From positions 1-49,164 of the forward strand of contig JASGCS010000005.1 in the NCBI GenBank assembly GCA_030054035.1: DNA of 49,164 bases, given 5' to 3'. Positions 37,358 through 45,922 of this stretch are shown piece after piece; position 1 is the first letter of the stretch, and each line of letters starts with the position of its first letter. The notes under the pieces are model-generated. The model searched no databases. It was not told where the DNA came from and worked only from the letters and a program-made list of their open reading frames with translations. This stretch comes from Candidatus Methylacidiphilales bacterium. GTDB lineage: Bacteria; Pseudomonadota; Gammaproteobacteria; JASGCS01. Both the position numbers and the translations under genes were made by a program.

Positions 37358-39139
37358 ATGAAAAAAATACTAATCAATGTAACCCACCAAGAAGAACTTC
37401 GTTTTGCTACCGTAGAAAATGGCAAATTGGTGGATCTGGAAACACAGCATACACATTTTAAAAGAAAGCGATCTAACATATATAAAGGAATCATCGGAAG
37501 CTATCTACCTAGTTTAGATTCAGTTTTCGTAAATTTTGGTAGTGAGCGCCATGGGTTTTTACCTATTTCTCATATTGATTTTACTCTTTTGGGATGCGAT
37601 GAAGAGTCTATTAAGTTGAATAAACTAGACTATAAAGAAATTCTCAAAAAAGGTAATACGATAATCGTACAAGTTGAAAAGGAAGAGCGAGACTCAAAAG
37701 GAGCCTTTCTTACTATGAACTTTAGCATAACTGGAAGAAATTTAGTTCTCCTACCTAACTCAACCAAAAGTAGAGGTGTTTCAAAAACCCTGGCAAGTGA
37801 TGAGCGAGCGCAATATCGTGAAATTATCCAGCAGCTCGTGTTACCTGAAAAAATGGGTTTGATCATTAGGACTGCAGCGCAGGGTAAAGAACTTGGGGAG
37901 CTTCAGAACGAGCTTGATGTGCTCATTAATACCTATAAAGAAATCATAGAACAACATGAATCAGTACAAGCCCCTTGTTTGTTGTTTGAAGAAGATAGTC
38001 CGGTATTTAGTTTTATCAGAGATAATTTGAATCAGTCTGTTGATGAAGTATACATAGACGAGCCTACTATTTTTGAGCAAGTAAAGGAAAAAATGGCATT
38101 AAGCATGAGCTCTGAAATTGAAAAACTAAGGCACTACGAAAGCGGCATGCAACTCTTTAACTTTTTCGGCATTGAAACCGATGTTGAGTCAATTCATCAG
38201 CGCAAAATTAAACTTCCCTCTGGTGGTGAGATCATTTTTGATCCCACTGAAGCACTCACCGCTATAGATGTAAACTCAGCAAGAGCAACCTCTGGAGGAG
38301 GTATTGAAGAAACTGCGTTTAATACCAATATTGAAGCTGCCAATGAAATTGTGCGTCAACTTAGACTTCGCGATGTCGGTGGTCTGGTAGTAATAGATTT
38401 TATTGACATGGGCTCAAGCAATAACCAAGATAAAACCTATAAACATATGCTCTCTATTACTGAAAAAGATTCAGCGAGAATTCAAATTGAGCCTATTTCT
38501 AAATTTGGATTGATGGAGCTTACAAGACAACGCTTAAGACCTTCCCTACTGGATAGTAGTTATCCGCTCTGCCCGACTTGCTTAGGTTCTAGGCATGTGC
38601 GATCTATAGAGTCTTACGCAATTAGCACGCTAAATCTAATTGAACAGCAAGCTGCACAGGCTAACAGTGTAGAAACAGTGGTGGTACTTGCCGAAGCTAT
38701 CGCTACATATTTGTATAATGAAAAAATTTATGACTTAGCAAGATTACGGGAACAGTATGGAAGAATTATCTTAATCCCCTCCTATGATTTAATGCTCCAT
38801 CAAATTGAAATTAAAAGAATTGAAAAAGGCAAACAACGCGAATCAACTGAATATCTACAAGAGGTAAAAGAACAGCGGGCAAAAAACCTCTTTAAAGAGT
38901 ATCGAAAAAACAATGACCTTCGTGAAAAGAATCAAGATCGCGCCAAAGTCAGCCTTGTCTATAGACCTGATAAAAAGAGTTTAGCGCAAAAAATTAATTC
39001 ATTTTTCCTAAATTTGTTTAAGAAAAAAAATTTCGTTCCGAGTAAACAAACTGCACCGAATCCTAACTCTCGAAATATGCACCGAAGACGAAAACCAAAA
39101 AAATTTGACAACAGAAATCGGAGACCGACCAATCCATGA
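37358..39139 (+). CDS. rne: Ribonuclease E/G
   Basis: Endonuclease for mRNA decay and rRNA/tRNA maturation. Start set at MKKILINVTHQEELRFATVENGKL (37358), the family N-terminus. Visible are the S1 domain, 5'-sensor region, the metal-binding Asp motifs AIDVNSARATSGGG and LVVIDFIDM, and the Zn-link CPTCLGSRHVRS. The catalytic half is complete. The C-terminal part is short (594 residues total), Lys/Arg-rich and without an obvious degradosome scaffold, so it is intermediate between RNase E and RNase G; the neighbour rluC favours rne. It is followed after 9 nt by tRNA-Leu. Confidence 0.93.
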   Translation: MKKILINVTHQEELRFATVENGKLVDLETQHTHFKRKRSNIYKGIIGSYLPSLDSVFVNFGSERHGFLPISHIDFTLLGCDEESIKLNKLDYKEILKKGNTIIVQVEKEERDSKGAFLTMNFSITGRNLVLLPNSTKSRGVSKTLASDERAQYREIIQQLVLPEKMGLIIRTAAQGKELGELQNELDVLINTYKEIIEQHESVQAPCLLFEEDSPVFSFIRDNLNQSVDEVYIDEPTIFEQVKEKMALSMSSEIEKLRHYESGMQLFNFFGIETDVESIHQRKIKLPSGGEIIFDPTEALTAIDVNSARATSGGGIEETAFNTNIEAANEIVRQLRLRDVGGLVVIDFIDMGSSNNQDKTYKHMLSITEKDSARIQIEPISKFGLMELTRQRLRPSLLDSSYPLCPTCLGSRHVRSIESYAISTLNLIEQQAAQANSVETVVVLAEAIATYLYNEKIYDLARLREQYGRIILIPSYDLMLHQIEIKRIEKGKQRESTEYLQEVKEQRAKNLFKEYRKNNDLREKNQDRAKVSLVYRPDKKSLAQKINSFFLNLFKKKNFVPSKQTAPNPNSRNMHRRRKPKKFDNRNRRPTNP

Positions 39140-39148
39140 TTCACAAGC

Positions 39149-39235
39149 GCCGAGGTGGCGGAACTGGTAGACGCGCCAGACTCAAAATTTGGTAATGGCA
39201 ACATTGTGCGAGTTCGACTCTCGCCCTCGGCACCA
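39149..39235 (+). tRNA. tRNA-Leu (anticodon CAA)
   Basis: The first 28 nt are the same as those of the tRNA-Leu at 27519. Anticodon stem CCAGA/TTTGG around loop CTCAAAA gives anticodon CAA. Long variable arm, T loop AGTTCGACTCT, and encoded CCA at 39233-39235. It lies 9 nt after the rne stop and 2 nt before the next ATG, so it must be cut from a protein-coding transcript. Confidence 0.96.
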
Positions 39236-39237
39236 CT

Positions 39238-39918
39238 ATGGATAGGGCAAAACATATAATTTTGCTACACGGATGGGGACAAGACACTACTAGTTTTCAA
39301 ACGCTTGTTTCCATGTTGGAATCTGAATTCCAAGTTACAACATTTGATTTCCCTGGCTTCGGTACAGGACCAGCCCCAGGATCACACTGGGGAATTCAAG
39401 AGTATATTGAATGGACTGCAGACAAACTCTCCAAACATCCACCCGCAATACTTTTTGGTCATTCTTTTGGAGGAAGAGTGGCAATTGGGTTAGCCGCTCG
39501 CCAACCTGCATGGTTGCGTAGCGTTATCTTATCGGGCACTCCCGGACTGTATCGTCCTTCCCGAAAAGTGAGGAGTAAAATTTTACTCGCGCGCATTTGG
39601 AAATCGCTCAAGTTACCTAACACTAATGTACTAGGCAGCCAAGAACTCCGAGATGCCGATCAAAAAGGCCTGGCATCAATTTTTAAAAAAATTGTACCAG
39701 TCGACCAGAAACAAGAACTTACCCAAATTAAAATTCCAACCCTCTTGATCAGGGGTGAGCATGATACTGCCGTAACCCATGCTACATACCAAGAAATGAT
39801 CTCAGCTATACCTTCACATCCAACCTGCATAACCATACCGAGAATTGGACATAATATACATCTTGAAAATCCCTTTATACTTTTCGGCATAATCAAAAAG
39901 TTTTCTAATGCACTATGA
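39238..39918 (+). CDS. Alpha/beta hydrolase
   Basis: 226 residues with the hydrolase fold: oxyanion loop HGWGQDTTSF, nucleophile elbow GHSFGGRVAI, a late Asp in LLIRGEHDTAVTH and a catalytic His in RIGHNIHLE. The substrate is unknown. The LGSQELRDADQKGLASIFKKIV segment before the Asp resembles hydrolases found beside Mur-ligase and Ddl genes in candidate phyla bacteria (from memory). The ATG is 2 nt after tRNA-Leu with no ribosome-binding site. The end overlaps the MurF-like gene (ATGA). Confidence 0.88.
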   Translation: MDRAKHIILLHGWGQDTTSFQTLVSMLESEFQVTTFDFPGFGTGPAPGSHWGIQEYIEWTADKLSKHPPAILFGHSFGGRVAIGLAARQPAWLRSVILSGTPGLYRPSRKVRSKILLARIWKSLKLPNTNVLGSQELRDADQKGLASIFKKIVPVDQKQELTQIKIPTLLIRGEHDTAVTHATYQEMISAIPSHPTCITIPRIGHNIHLENPFILFGIIKKFSNAL

Positions 39919-41213
39919 TGAGTAAAATATTTCCCTTTAGTGATTTTATGTATCTTGCTCAACTTGAAGAATACGATGTATGGAGATACCTCACGCTCGT
40001 AAAACGATTTTTCTTTAGAAGAAATATTCAAACAAGAGGAAGACTGATCTACACCCAACGCGCCCTAGCTATCTATAGTGGAAGTGTGGCAATATGGCTA
40101 TGGTGTGTGACCAGCACATCATCGCTCACCATCATAGCTATCTCCACATTAGCCATCCCACTTTTGATCGTGCCTCCACTCCTGATTACTGAGCCGATCT
40201 ATGGCTTATTAAAATTAATAAAAATCCGAAAAGCAACTTCCCTGCTCCGTAAAGGACGCACAAAAGTAATTGTGATTGCTGGGAGCTATGGAAAAACTAC
40301 CGTGAAAAATTTTCTTTACCAACTGCTCAAACCTTTTTACAAAACTCAAATGGTGGGAGGAAATATTAACTCTGCGATCGGCATTGCTCAATGGATATTA
40401 CAGAACTATCAAGTTCAGTGCCAATTTCTCATAGTGGAAGTAGATAGCTATGCACTAGGACGAATCGCACGAAGTGTGGCCATGCTTTGCCCAGACTACA
40501 CCATACTAACCTCGATTGGAGATCAGCATGGAGAGCGCTTTGGCTCAAAAAGAAATCTCGCCACGGCTCTCCTAGAAATACACACCCCATGTCATAAGCC
40601 ACAAAACCACATCACCACCAGGGAAGTAGATCAGTATATCCGAGAGCAAAATATTAAAACCGTTCTGTACCACCTTGCACAATCTACTGAGCAAGCAACT
40701 CATTTAAGTAAAACTCAACAACAATGTTTAGATCTTGCCTGTTCGGTAGCGCATCAGCTTGAAATAAAACCGAATGTACTTCAATTATGTAAACAGTCTC
40801 TCACCGTACCAGATCGGAGACAAAAACTCACTTGGTTGCATGGCTTCACTACGATTGATGACTCGTATAATATCAGCTACACCACTGCAATCAGCGCGCT
40901 TACCACCGCCCATGAACTGGCTAGTAAGGAAAAGAAAAATCTATTAGTGCTCTGCGCTGGCATTCCAGAATTGTTACCGAGCGAACGAGATCGCAACCAG
41001 CAACTCGCGCGTGCGATTGGGGAGCGCGCTACCCACACGCTACTGCTAACTAGTATCTTTGCTAAAGAGATGGCTGAGGTATTGCGCGATGCGAACAAAT
41101 CGTTCTCTCTTCACACTTCAATGAGCGATGCGATTCAATATCTAATTACATCACAGGATCCGAAACAAACCCTGCTATTACAATTTCCAGAGTTAACCGA
41201 TCTCTATTATTAA
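39915..41213 (+). CDS. Membrane-anchored MurF-like Mur ligase
   Basis: 432 residues. Two predicted membrane helices (AIYSGSVAIWLWCVT; LTIIAISTLAIPLLIVPPLL) come before a Mur-ligase core: VIVIAGSYGKTTVKNFLYQLL (P-loop), GGNINSAIGIAQWIL, LIVEVDSYALGRI, TILTSIGDQHGERFGS and TIDDSYNISYTT. Standard MurF is soluble and carries an extra N-terminal substrate domain; neither applies here. This type probably joins D-Ala-D-Ala or a related unit to a UDP-MurNAc peptide, supported by the neighbouring ddl. Whether it replaces normal MurF is not visible from the window. Confidence 0.85.
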   Translation: MMSKIFPFSDFMYLAQLEEYDVWRYLTLVKRFFFRRNIQTRGRLIYTQRALAIYSGSVAIWLWCVTSTSSLTIIAISTLAIPLLIVPPLLITEPIYGLLKLIKIRKATSLLRKGRTKVIVIAGSYGKTTVKNFLYQLLKPFYKTQMVGGNINSAIGIAQWILQNYQVQCQFLIVEVDSYALGRIARSVAMLCPDYTILTSIGDQHGERFGSKRNLATALLEIHTPCHKPQNHITTREVDQYIREQNIKTVLYHLAQSTEQATHLSKTQQQCLDLACSVAHQLEIKPNVLQLCKQSLTVPDRRQKLTWLHGFTTIDDSYNISYTTAISALTTAHELASKEKKNLLVLCAGIPELLPSERDRNQQLARAIGERATHTLLLTSIFAKEMAEVLRDANKSFSLHTSMSDAIQYLITSQDPKQTLLLQFPELTDLYY

Positions 41214-41235
41214 CGCGTCATTAGTAACACATGTG

Positions 41236-42357
41236 TCACCTAGTAAATTTTTTTACTAGGTCGCTCGTCTCAACGCAGAGCAGCGGGGAAGAAAACCATC
41301 GCTCCCTGGTTTGCAAAATTAGTTGATGTAATTGAGCTCTAAAGAGCTCACCAGTTGTCTCCCAAAGATAACTTGCTAAAGAGCCAGGAATTGGGTTTAT
41401 CTCGTTACAATAAAGTAACTCGGCATGCACAATCCAATCAATTCTCACCACACCCTGACACCGACATGCGAGATAGACTTTTTTTGCCTCAGCAACGATC
41501 TGAGCAGCAAGGTCTGGAGTAATTGGGGCCGGAACTTTTCTCGGCAAATCACTCATGCCACCTAATTTTTTTGCTCCACGCAGATACTTATCTTCAAAGC
41601 TAAGCATTTGATTTTGTTTAATGGGTTGCTCAATTGGGCTTACCTCAATCTTGCCATTCACCCTACGCACAGAGCAATTGTACTCAGCACAATCAGACAT
41701 ATATTGCTCAACCACAACTTCCCTATCTACTTGCAATGACCCTTGGATCGCTAACTCAAGTTCAGCTAATGAATGCGCAACGCTAATAGCTATGCTTGAA
41801 CCCAAATGCGCAGGTTTTATAATCAATGGAAACCCTAATACACCAACAACTGATTGGCAAAACTCATCTATATATTGGAATTGAACGCGTTGCAGAGATC
41901 TATAGGGAACTATTCTGACACCCGCTTCTTGCACGATAATTTTAGTCAGGGTCTTGTTCATACAAATACTTGCCGACTCTACCGTTTCAGAGGACTGTGG
42001 AATTGAGAAACTCGCCGCCAATCCTGCCATAGCACCACCCTCTCCCCCTCCTCCATGCATTGCATTAATAGCACAGTAAAGCGGGTGCTTAATCTCACAA
42101 CCTTCCAGAACAAAATACGGGCTCATCGTCTCTGCGTCATAACCCAAATACAATCTTTTCTTCAAAGCTGATGCAAATGACTTTCTATCATGGCAACCTT
42201 GTAGATAATATAACTCGCCCTGTCCAGTCACCATCCATGCGAGAGGAAAATACAAATCTCTATCAAGATGCTCCATCACTTGTAAACCAGTAACAATTGA
42301 TACTTCATGTTCTGGAGAAACGCCACCAAACAGCACTGCAATATTTTTTACGGTCAT
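41236..42357 (-). CDS. ddl: D-alanine--D-alanine ligase
   Basis: 373-residue ATP-grasp enzyme. VLFGGVSPEHEVSIVTG at the N-terminus, INAMHGGGGEGGAMAGL, the Lys of GFPLIIKPAHLGSS, EYNCSVRR, and the active-site loop with VVRIDWIVHAELLYCNEINPIPGSLASYLWE. The pattern INPIPGSLASYLWE is closer to VanA-like/Gram-positive and candidate-phyla Ddl than to the DdlB of proteobacterial cell-division clusters (from memory). It converges on the MurF-like gene with a shared hairpin at the ends. Confidence 0.92.
   Translation of the reverse strand: MTVKNIAVLFGGVSPEHEVSIVTGLQVMEHLDRDLYFPLAWMVTGQGELYYLQGCHDRKSFASALKKRLYLGYDAETMSPYFVLEGCEIKHPLYCAINAMHGGGGEGGAMAGLAASFSIPQSSETVESASICMNKTLTKIIVQEAGVRIVPYRSLQRVQFQYIDEFCQSVVGVLGFPLIIKPAHLGSSIAISVAHSLAELELAIQGSLQVDREVVVEQYMSDCAEYNCSVRRVNGKIEVSPIEQPIKQNQMLSFEDKYLRGAKKLGGMSDLPRKVPAPITPDLAAQIVAEAKKVYLACRCQGVVRIDWIVHAELLYCNEINPIPGSLASYLWETTGELFRAQLHQLILQTRERWFSSPLLCVETSDLVKKFTR
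41238..41261. terminator. Candidate bidirectional terminator between murF-like gene and ddl
   Basis: ACCTAGTAAA (41238-41247) and TTTACTAGGT (41252-41261) are perfect 10-bp arms around TTTT. The hairpin forms the last codons of ddl, so it would serve mainly the convergent plus-strand transcript. There is no strong T-run outside the stem. Confidence 0.5.
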
Positions 42358-42363
42358 ACCAAA

Positions 42364-43242
42364 CTATAAGGTTGTATTTTTAATATTATATAAGTATTGT
42401 AAACGAGAAATACCGAGCGCAACACCCGACATATCAGGAAGTCTCGGCATCAGCGCAACCAACTCAGCATCAATTGCCACACTAGGATTGTATTTTTTAA
42501 GTCGCTCAGTGTAGAGCGCCGCATCTCGTAGCTCTCGTGCACCATTGGCAATTTCCACCCTACCAATAAACAACTCAAAGCGATCGCACAAATGTGGTGC
42601 ATGGGGTAACACACAGGACTGATTAGCTAACGACTCTGGAAAATAACGCACAACCGTTATTGATTCTTGGGGTAATTGACGAGTTGCACTGGCGTATAAA
42701 AAATCTAGCACCTGCTCGGGCCTTGCCCCCTTTGCATCTACCAAACCTAATTCACGAGCGAGGTTCATTAATGTTTCTGGCGAGGCGTCCTCAAGCCATA
42801 CCCCAAAAGAACGCTGTAACAATTGATAAAACGATAGTTCTTCTGGTGGCCATAAAAATGTAACTTGCTTTAATAAATCTACCACCTCTTTAATCAACCT
42901 ATCGGTTGTGTAACCCAGCCGATACCACTCACACATTATAAAATCTTGCATATGCAAATCACTAAGCACCGGTTCATCTCTGAACACTACACCAAGTTGA
43001 TAGATATCCTGACCACATGAAACAATGAGTTTTTTCATTTCATGCTCAGGCGAGGTGCGAAGAAACTGTCCATTGATTAATTGCAATGAATGAGTATTGG
43101 TATCTCCACAAGGATACTTACCGATGCTTGGCGTAACCACCTCAAGCACAGTGCGTGCCAAAAAGAATTCTCTAACTATTTTGAGTACCTGTGCATAACC
43201 GAGCAACGACTTGGAACTTGGCGACTGATTGGAATCTGACAA
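42364..43242 (-). CDS. epmA: EF-P--(R)-beta-lysine ligase EpmA
   Basis: Class II LysRS-like enzyme without an anticodon-binding domain; it attaches (R)-beta-lysine to EF-P Lys34. Motifs: FFLARTVLEVVTPSIG (motif 1), FLRTSPEHEMKKLIV, YQLGVVFRDEPVLSDLHMQDFIMCEWYRLGY (motif 2), and DMSGVALGISRLQYL (motif 3). The frame is open to an ATG at 43305 inside efp, but similarity begins near residue 30. A TTG at 43242, 4 nt after the efp stop, gives a family-like N-terminus and is preferred. Confidence 0.93.
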   Translation of the reverse strand: MSDSNQSPSSKSLLGYAQVLKIVREFFLARTVLEVVTPSIGKYPCGDTNTHSLQLINGQFLRTSPEHEMKKLIVSCGQDIYQLGVVFRDEPVLSDLHMQDFIMCEWYRLGYTTDRLIKEVVDLLKQVTFLWPPEELSFYQLLQRSFGVWLEDASPETLMNLARELGLVDAKGARPEQVLDFLYASATRQLPQESITVVRYFPESLANQSCVLPHAPHLCDRFELFIGRVEIANGARELRDAALYTERLKKYNPSVAIDAELVALMPRLPDMSGVALGISRLQYLYNIKNTTL

Positions 43243-43246
43243 TTGA

Positions 43247-43816
43247 TTAAGACTTGGCGCGGGAAAGATACTCTTGCTTTCTAGTATCAACAAGCACCAG
43301 CTCACCTTCCTGCATAAAAAGGGGAACTTTAACTACCGCACCTGTTTCTAATGTTGCGGGCTTTGTTCCACCAGTTGCAGTATCACCCTTAATGCCAGGG
43401 TCGGTTTGCGTGATCAATAACTTAACAGTCTGCGGAGGAGTAACTTGCAGAGGCACACCATTCCAAAGGGTAATAAAACATATTTCTTGCTCTTTTAACC
43501 ACTGCAATGATTCACCCACTACTTGTTTATTGGCAGAAATTTGTTCAAATGATTCAGGATTCATAAAATAACAAAACTCAGCATCTGCATAGAGATACTG
43601 CACTTCAGTATCTAGAATATCAGCCAGCTCAACAGTGTCATTTGACTTAAAAGTCCTATCCACTACCTTACCATTTTTCAAATTTCTAATTCGTACCCGA
43701 TTAAAAGCCTGACCTTTACCAGGTTTAACAAACTCATTTTCAATAATACTGTATGGATCACCATCAAGAATAATCTTAACTCCTGCCTTAAACTCATTTG
43801 TACTTATTTGTGTCAT
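43247..43816 (-). CDS. efp: Elongation factor P
   Basis: Relieves ribosome stalling at polyproline. Start set at [12 protein letters not shown] (43816), which puts the modified lysine of [10 protein letters not shown] exactly at residue 34; the ATG four codons upstream would not. Three beta-barrel domains ([64 protein letters not shown]). 189 residues. EpmA lies downstream and EpmB is divergent, so beta-lysylation is encoded in full. No ribosome-binding site; the leader appears very short. Confidence 0.97.
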   Translation of the reverse strand: MTQISTNEFKAGVKIILDGDPYSIIENEFVKPGKGQAFNRVRIRNLKNGKVVDRTFKSNDTVELADILDTEVQYLYADAEFCYFMNPESFEQISANKQVVGESLQWLKEQEICFITLWNGVPLQVTPPQTVKLLITQTDPGIKGDTATGGTKPATLETGAVVKVPLFMQEGELVLVDTRKQEYLSRAKS

Positions 43817-43835
43817 ACAATAGTGCACTATTGTA
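43816..43835. promoter_or_regulatory. 20-bp perfect palindrome between efp and epmB
   Basis: TACAATAGTGCACTATTGTA lies in the 36-nt gap between the divergent efp and epmB starts and touches the efp ATG. Each half contains TACAAT, a plausible -10 on either strand. It could be an operator for a dimeric regulator or two overlapping back-to-back promoters. Confidence 0.55.
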
Positions 43836-43852
43836 CCAAATTACCAAAATAC

Positions 43853-44809
43853 ATGCACAACTGGAAAACCACTTTCAAAAAAGAAACCGTCCGCTCACCC
43901 CAACAACTGACCACCATCACCAAACGAGCCACCAGCAACCAAGCGCATCAACAATTCCCTACCCTAGCACCGATCAGTTTCTTAAACACAAATAACCCTG
44001 CACTGATCAAGCAAGTACTCCCTAGTAAACAAGAAACCAAAATCACCAAAGGCTTTACCACCGATCCTCTCCAAGAACAAGCACACACCATCACCAATGG
44101 ACTAATTCAAAAATATCAAAGTAGAGCGCTCATTACCACCACAGGTGCCTGTGCCATTCACTGCAGATATTGCTTCAGAAGACATTTCAACTACCAAGAA
44201 CAAAACCCCCTCACCCCCACCAACCTCCAAGCCATTACCAAATCACTAGCCGACGATAAAACTATCCAAGAAATTATCCTCAGCGGTGGCGATCCACTCA
44301 TGCTTGACGATCACAAACTTCAACAACTATTTAACCTCATCCACAAAATCAAGCATATCACCACCATTCGCATTCACACCAGAGTACCAACGGTACTCCC
44401 CAAACGAATTACCCAACAACTCATCAATATCCTCAAACGAATCAAACAACAACTCGTCATCGTTCTCCATATCAATCACCCAGATGAACTAACCACACCA
44501 GCCACCACTGCAATCCAACAACTCCACCAAACTACCCACCACATCCTCAACCAATCAGTGCTACTTAAAGGCATCAATGACAACCCAGAGACATTAATCC
44601 AGCTAAGCAATAAACTCTTCAAACACCATATCACCCCCTACTACCTCCACAGCCTAGACCCTGTCAAAGGCACCAGCCACTTTCAAGTTCCCCTACCCAA
44701 AGCAAAACAGATCATGCAAACACTACGAGACAGCCTACCAGGCTACCTCGTACCTAAATTCGTCAAAGAAGTACCTAACCTAAAAAGCAAAAAGCAGATA
44801 CACTATTAA
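43853..44809 (+). CDS. epmB: L-lysine 2,3-aminomutase EpmB
   Basis: Radical SAM enzyme that makes (R)-beta-lysine for EF-P. Cluster motif TTTGACAIHCRYCFRRHF puts the cysteines at 100, 104 and 107. Also IQEIILSGGDPLMLDD, IRIHTRVPTVLPKRI, LVIVLHINHPDELT, YYLHSLDPVKGTSHFQV and PGYLVPKFVKEVP. Start chosen at MHNWKTTFKKE (43853), 318 residues; the frame to 43808 crosses the palindrome. The coding strand is unusually poor in G and rich in A and C. Broken copies lie at 45647 and 47699. Confidence 0.95.
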   Translation: MHNWKTTFKKETVRSPQQLTTITKRATSNQAHQQFPTLAPISFLNTNNPALIKQVLPSKQETKITKGFTTDPLQEQAHTITNGLIQKYQSRALITTTGACAIHCRYCFRRHFNYQEQNPLTPTNLQAITKSLADDKTIQEIILSGGDPLMLDDHKLQQLFNLIHKIKHITTIRIHTRVPTVLPKRITQQLINILKRIKQQLVIVLHINHPDELTTPATTAIQQLHQTTHHILNQSVLLKGINDNPETLIQLSNKLFKHHITPYYLHSLDPVKGTSHFQVPLPKAKQIMQTLRDSLPGYLVPKFVKEVPNLKSKKQIHY

Positions 44810-44881
44810 TTGAATAAATAGTTATGTTATTTCAGGCATATAACTAATAAAACAGCAATACCCTTCTTCTATTTTCTTCTC

Positions 44882-44914
44882 TTGAAATCACCAGTGTTAG
44901 AACTATGGTAGAAT
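44882..44914 (+). promoter_or_regulatory. Promoter of first Sel1 gene
   Basis: Extended -10 TGGTAGAAT (44906-44914), with TTGAAA at 44882-44887 upstream (21-nt gap, longer than ideal). The same block occurs before the other two Sel1 genes with almost no change. A GAGGG ribosome-binding site precedes the ATG at 44953. Confidence 0.5.
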
Positions 44915-44952
44915 TTATAAATAGATCAAACAAAACACAAGAGGGTAAGTTT

Positions 44953-45624
44953 ATGCAAAGTAGAATTTCAATTGATATGATTAAACATATTGTTTTTTAT
45001 TCAATTTGTTTATTACTTCTACAGTCTCAAGGTTTTGCAGAAGATAAATTCCTACCTAGTCTCAACCAACTGACAGGTGAAGGAGTAACTCAAAACAACG
45101 AACAGACATTCTTAAAGTTTAAACTCGCGGCTGAGCAAGGGAATGCTAAAGCTCAATTTATGCTTGGAAACCTCTACTATTTTGGTAAGGGAGTTGCTCA
45201 AGATTATAGTCAATCGTTCAAGTGGTATAAGTTGGCGGCTGAACAAGGAGTTGCAATCGCTCAATATAATCTTGGTGATCTCTACAGGAATGGCAAGGGA
45301 GTTGCTCAAGATTATAGTCAAACGTTCAAGTGGTTTAAGTTAGCTGCTGTTCAAGGATTTGCATATGCTCAAAATGATCTTGGCTACCTCTACATGAAAG
45401 GTTTGGGAGTTGCTCAAGATTATGGTCAAGCGTTTAAGTGGTATAAGTTAGCGGCTGAACAAGGGGATGACATAGCTCAAAAAAATCTTGGTGATCTCTA
45501 CTATCTAGGAAAAGGAGTTGCTCAAAATTATAGTCAAGCGATTAAGTGGTATAAGTTGGCGGCTGAACAAGGGAATGAAAATGCTCAAGAAAAACTAAAA
45601 TCACTAAACGTAGAAATCAAATAA
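44953..45624 (+). CDS. Secreted Sel1-repeat protein, copy 1
   Basis: 223 residues. Signal peptide IKHIVFYSICLLLLQSQGFA, then a short lead segment and four full 36-residue Sel1/TPR-like repeats (consensus AAEQGxAxAQxxLGxLYxxGxGVAQDYSQAFKWYKL) from 45127 to 45558, ending AQEKLKSLNVEIK. Sel1 solenoids bind proteins; secreted or periplasmic ones occur in signalling and host-interaction proteins. Start at MQSRISIDMIKH by its GAGGG site; the upstream ATG at 44905 overlaps the -10 element. It directly follows intact epmB. Confidence 0.9.
   Translation: MQSRISIDMIKHIVFYSICLLLLQSQGFAEDKFLPSLNQLTGEGVTQNNEQTFLKFKLAAEQGNAKAQFMLGNLYYFGKGVAQDYSQSFKWYKLAAEQGVAIAQYNLGDLYRNGKGVAQDYSQTFKWFKLAAVQGFAYAQNDLGYLYMKGLGVAQDYGQAFKWYKLAAEQGDDIAQKNLGDLYYLGKGVAQNYSQAIKWYKLAAEQGNENAQEKLKSLNVEIK
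45127..45606 (+). repeat. 108-nt tandem repeats, Sel1 copy 1
   Basis: Four full 108-nt units and a 48-nt partial unit, each starting GCGGCTGA or a close form. Units share runs such as GTTGCTCAAGATTATAG, so recombination within and between the Sel1 genes is expected. Confidence 0.8.
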
Positions 45625-45646
45625 GGCATTGTTTCAAGTAAGAGTC

Positions 45647-45916
45647 ATCAAAGGCTTTACTACCGATCCTCTCCAAGAACAAGCACACATCATCACCAAT
45701 GGACTAATACAAAAATATCAAAGCAGAGCGCTCATTACCACCTCAGGCGTCAGTGCTACTTAAAGGCATCAATGACAACCCAGAGACATTAATCCAGCTA
45801 AGCAATAAACTCTTCAAACACCATATCACCCCCTACAACCTCCACAGCCTACCAGGCTACCTCGTACCTAAATTCGTCAAAGAAGTACCTAACCTAAAAA
45901 GCAGATACACTATTAA
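45647..45916 (+). pseudogene. epmB remnant 1
   Basis: Nucleotide copy of parts of epmB. It starts at the ITKGFTTDPLQEQAH region, is joined from LITTSG directly to SVLLKGINDNPETL (losing the radical SAM motif and core), and near the end is joined from LHS to LPGYLVPKFVKE, losing the DPVKGTSHF segment. This last junction lies between CAGCCTA direct repeats. It ends with the same TAA as epmB. It cannot encode an active enzyme. Confidence 0.9.
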
Positions 45917-45922
45917 TACGGT

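Noticed and set aside
38959-39255. 98-residue minus-strand ORF across rne end and tRNA-Leu
   Set aside because: It is antisense to rne and tRNA-Leu; its N-terminal part is the familiar artefact of translating a tRNA complement.
44905-44953. Longer N-terminus for Sel1 copy 1 (MVEFINRSNKTQEGKF)
   Set aside because: This segment is the promoter and leader block repeated before all three Sel1 genes; a GAGGG site and signal peptide follow the ATG at 44953, and copies 2 and 3 have no equivalent open extension.
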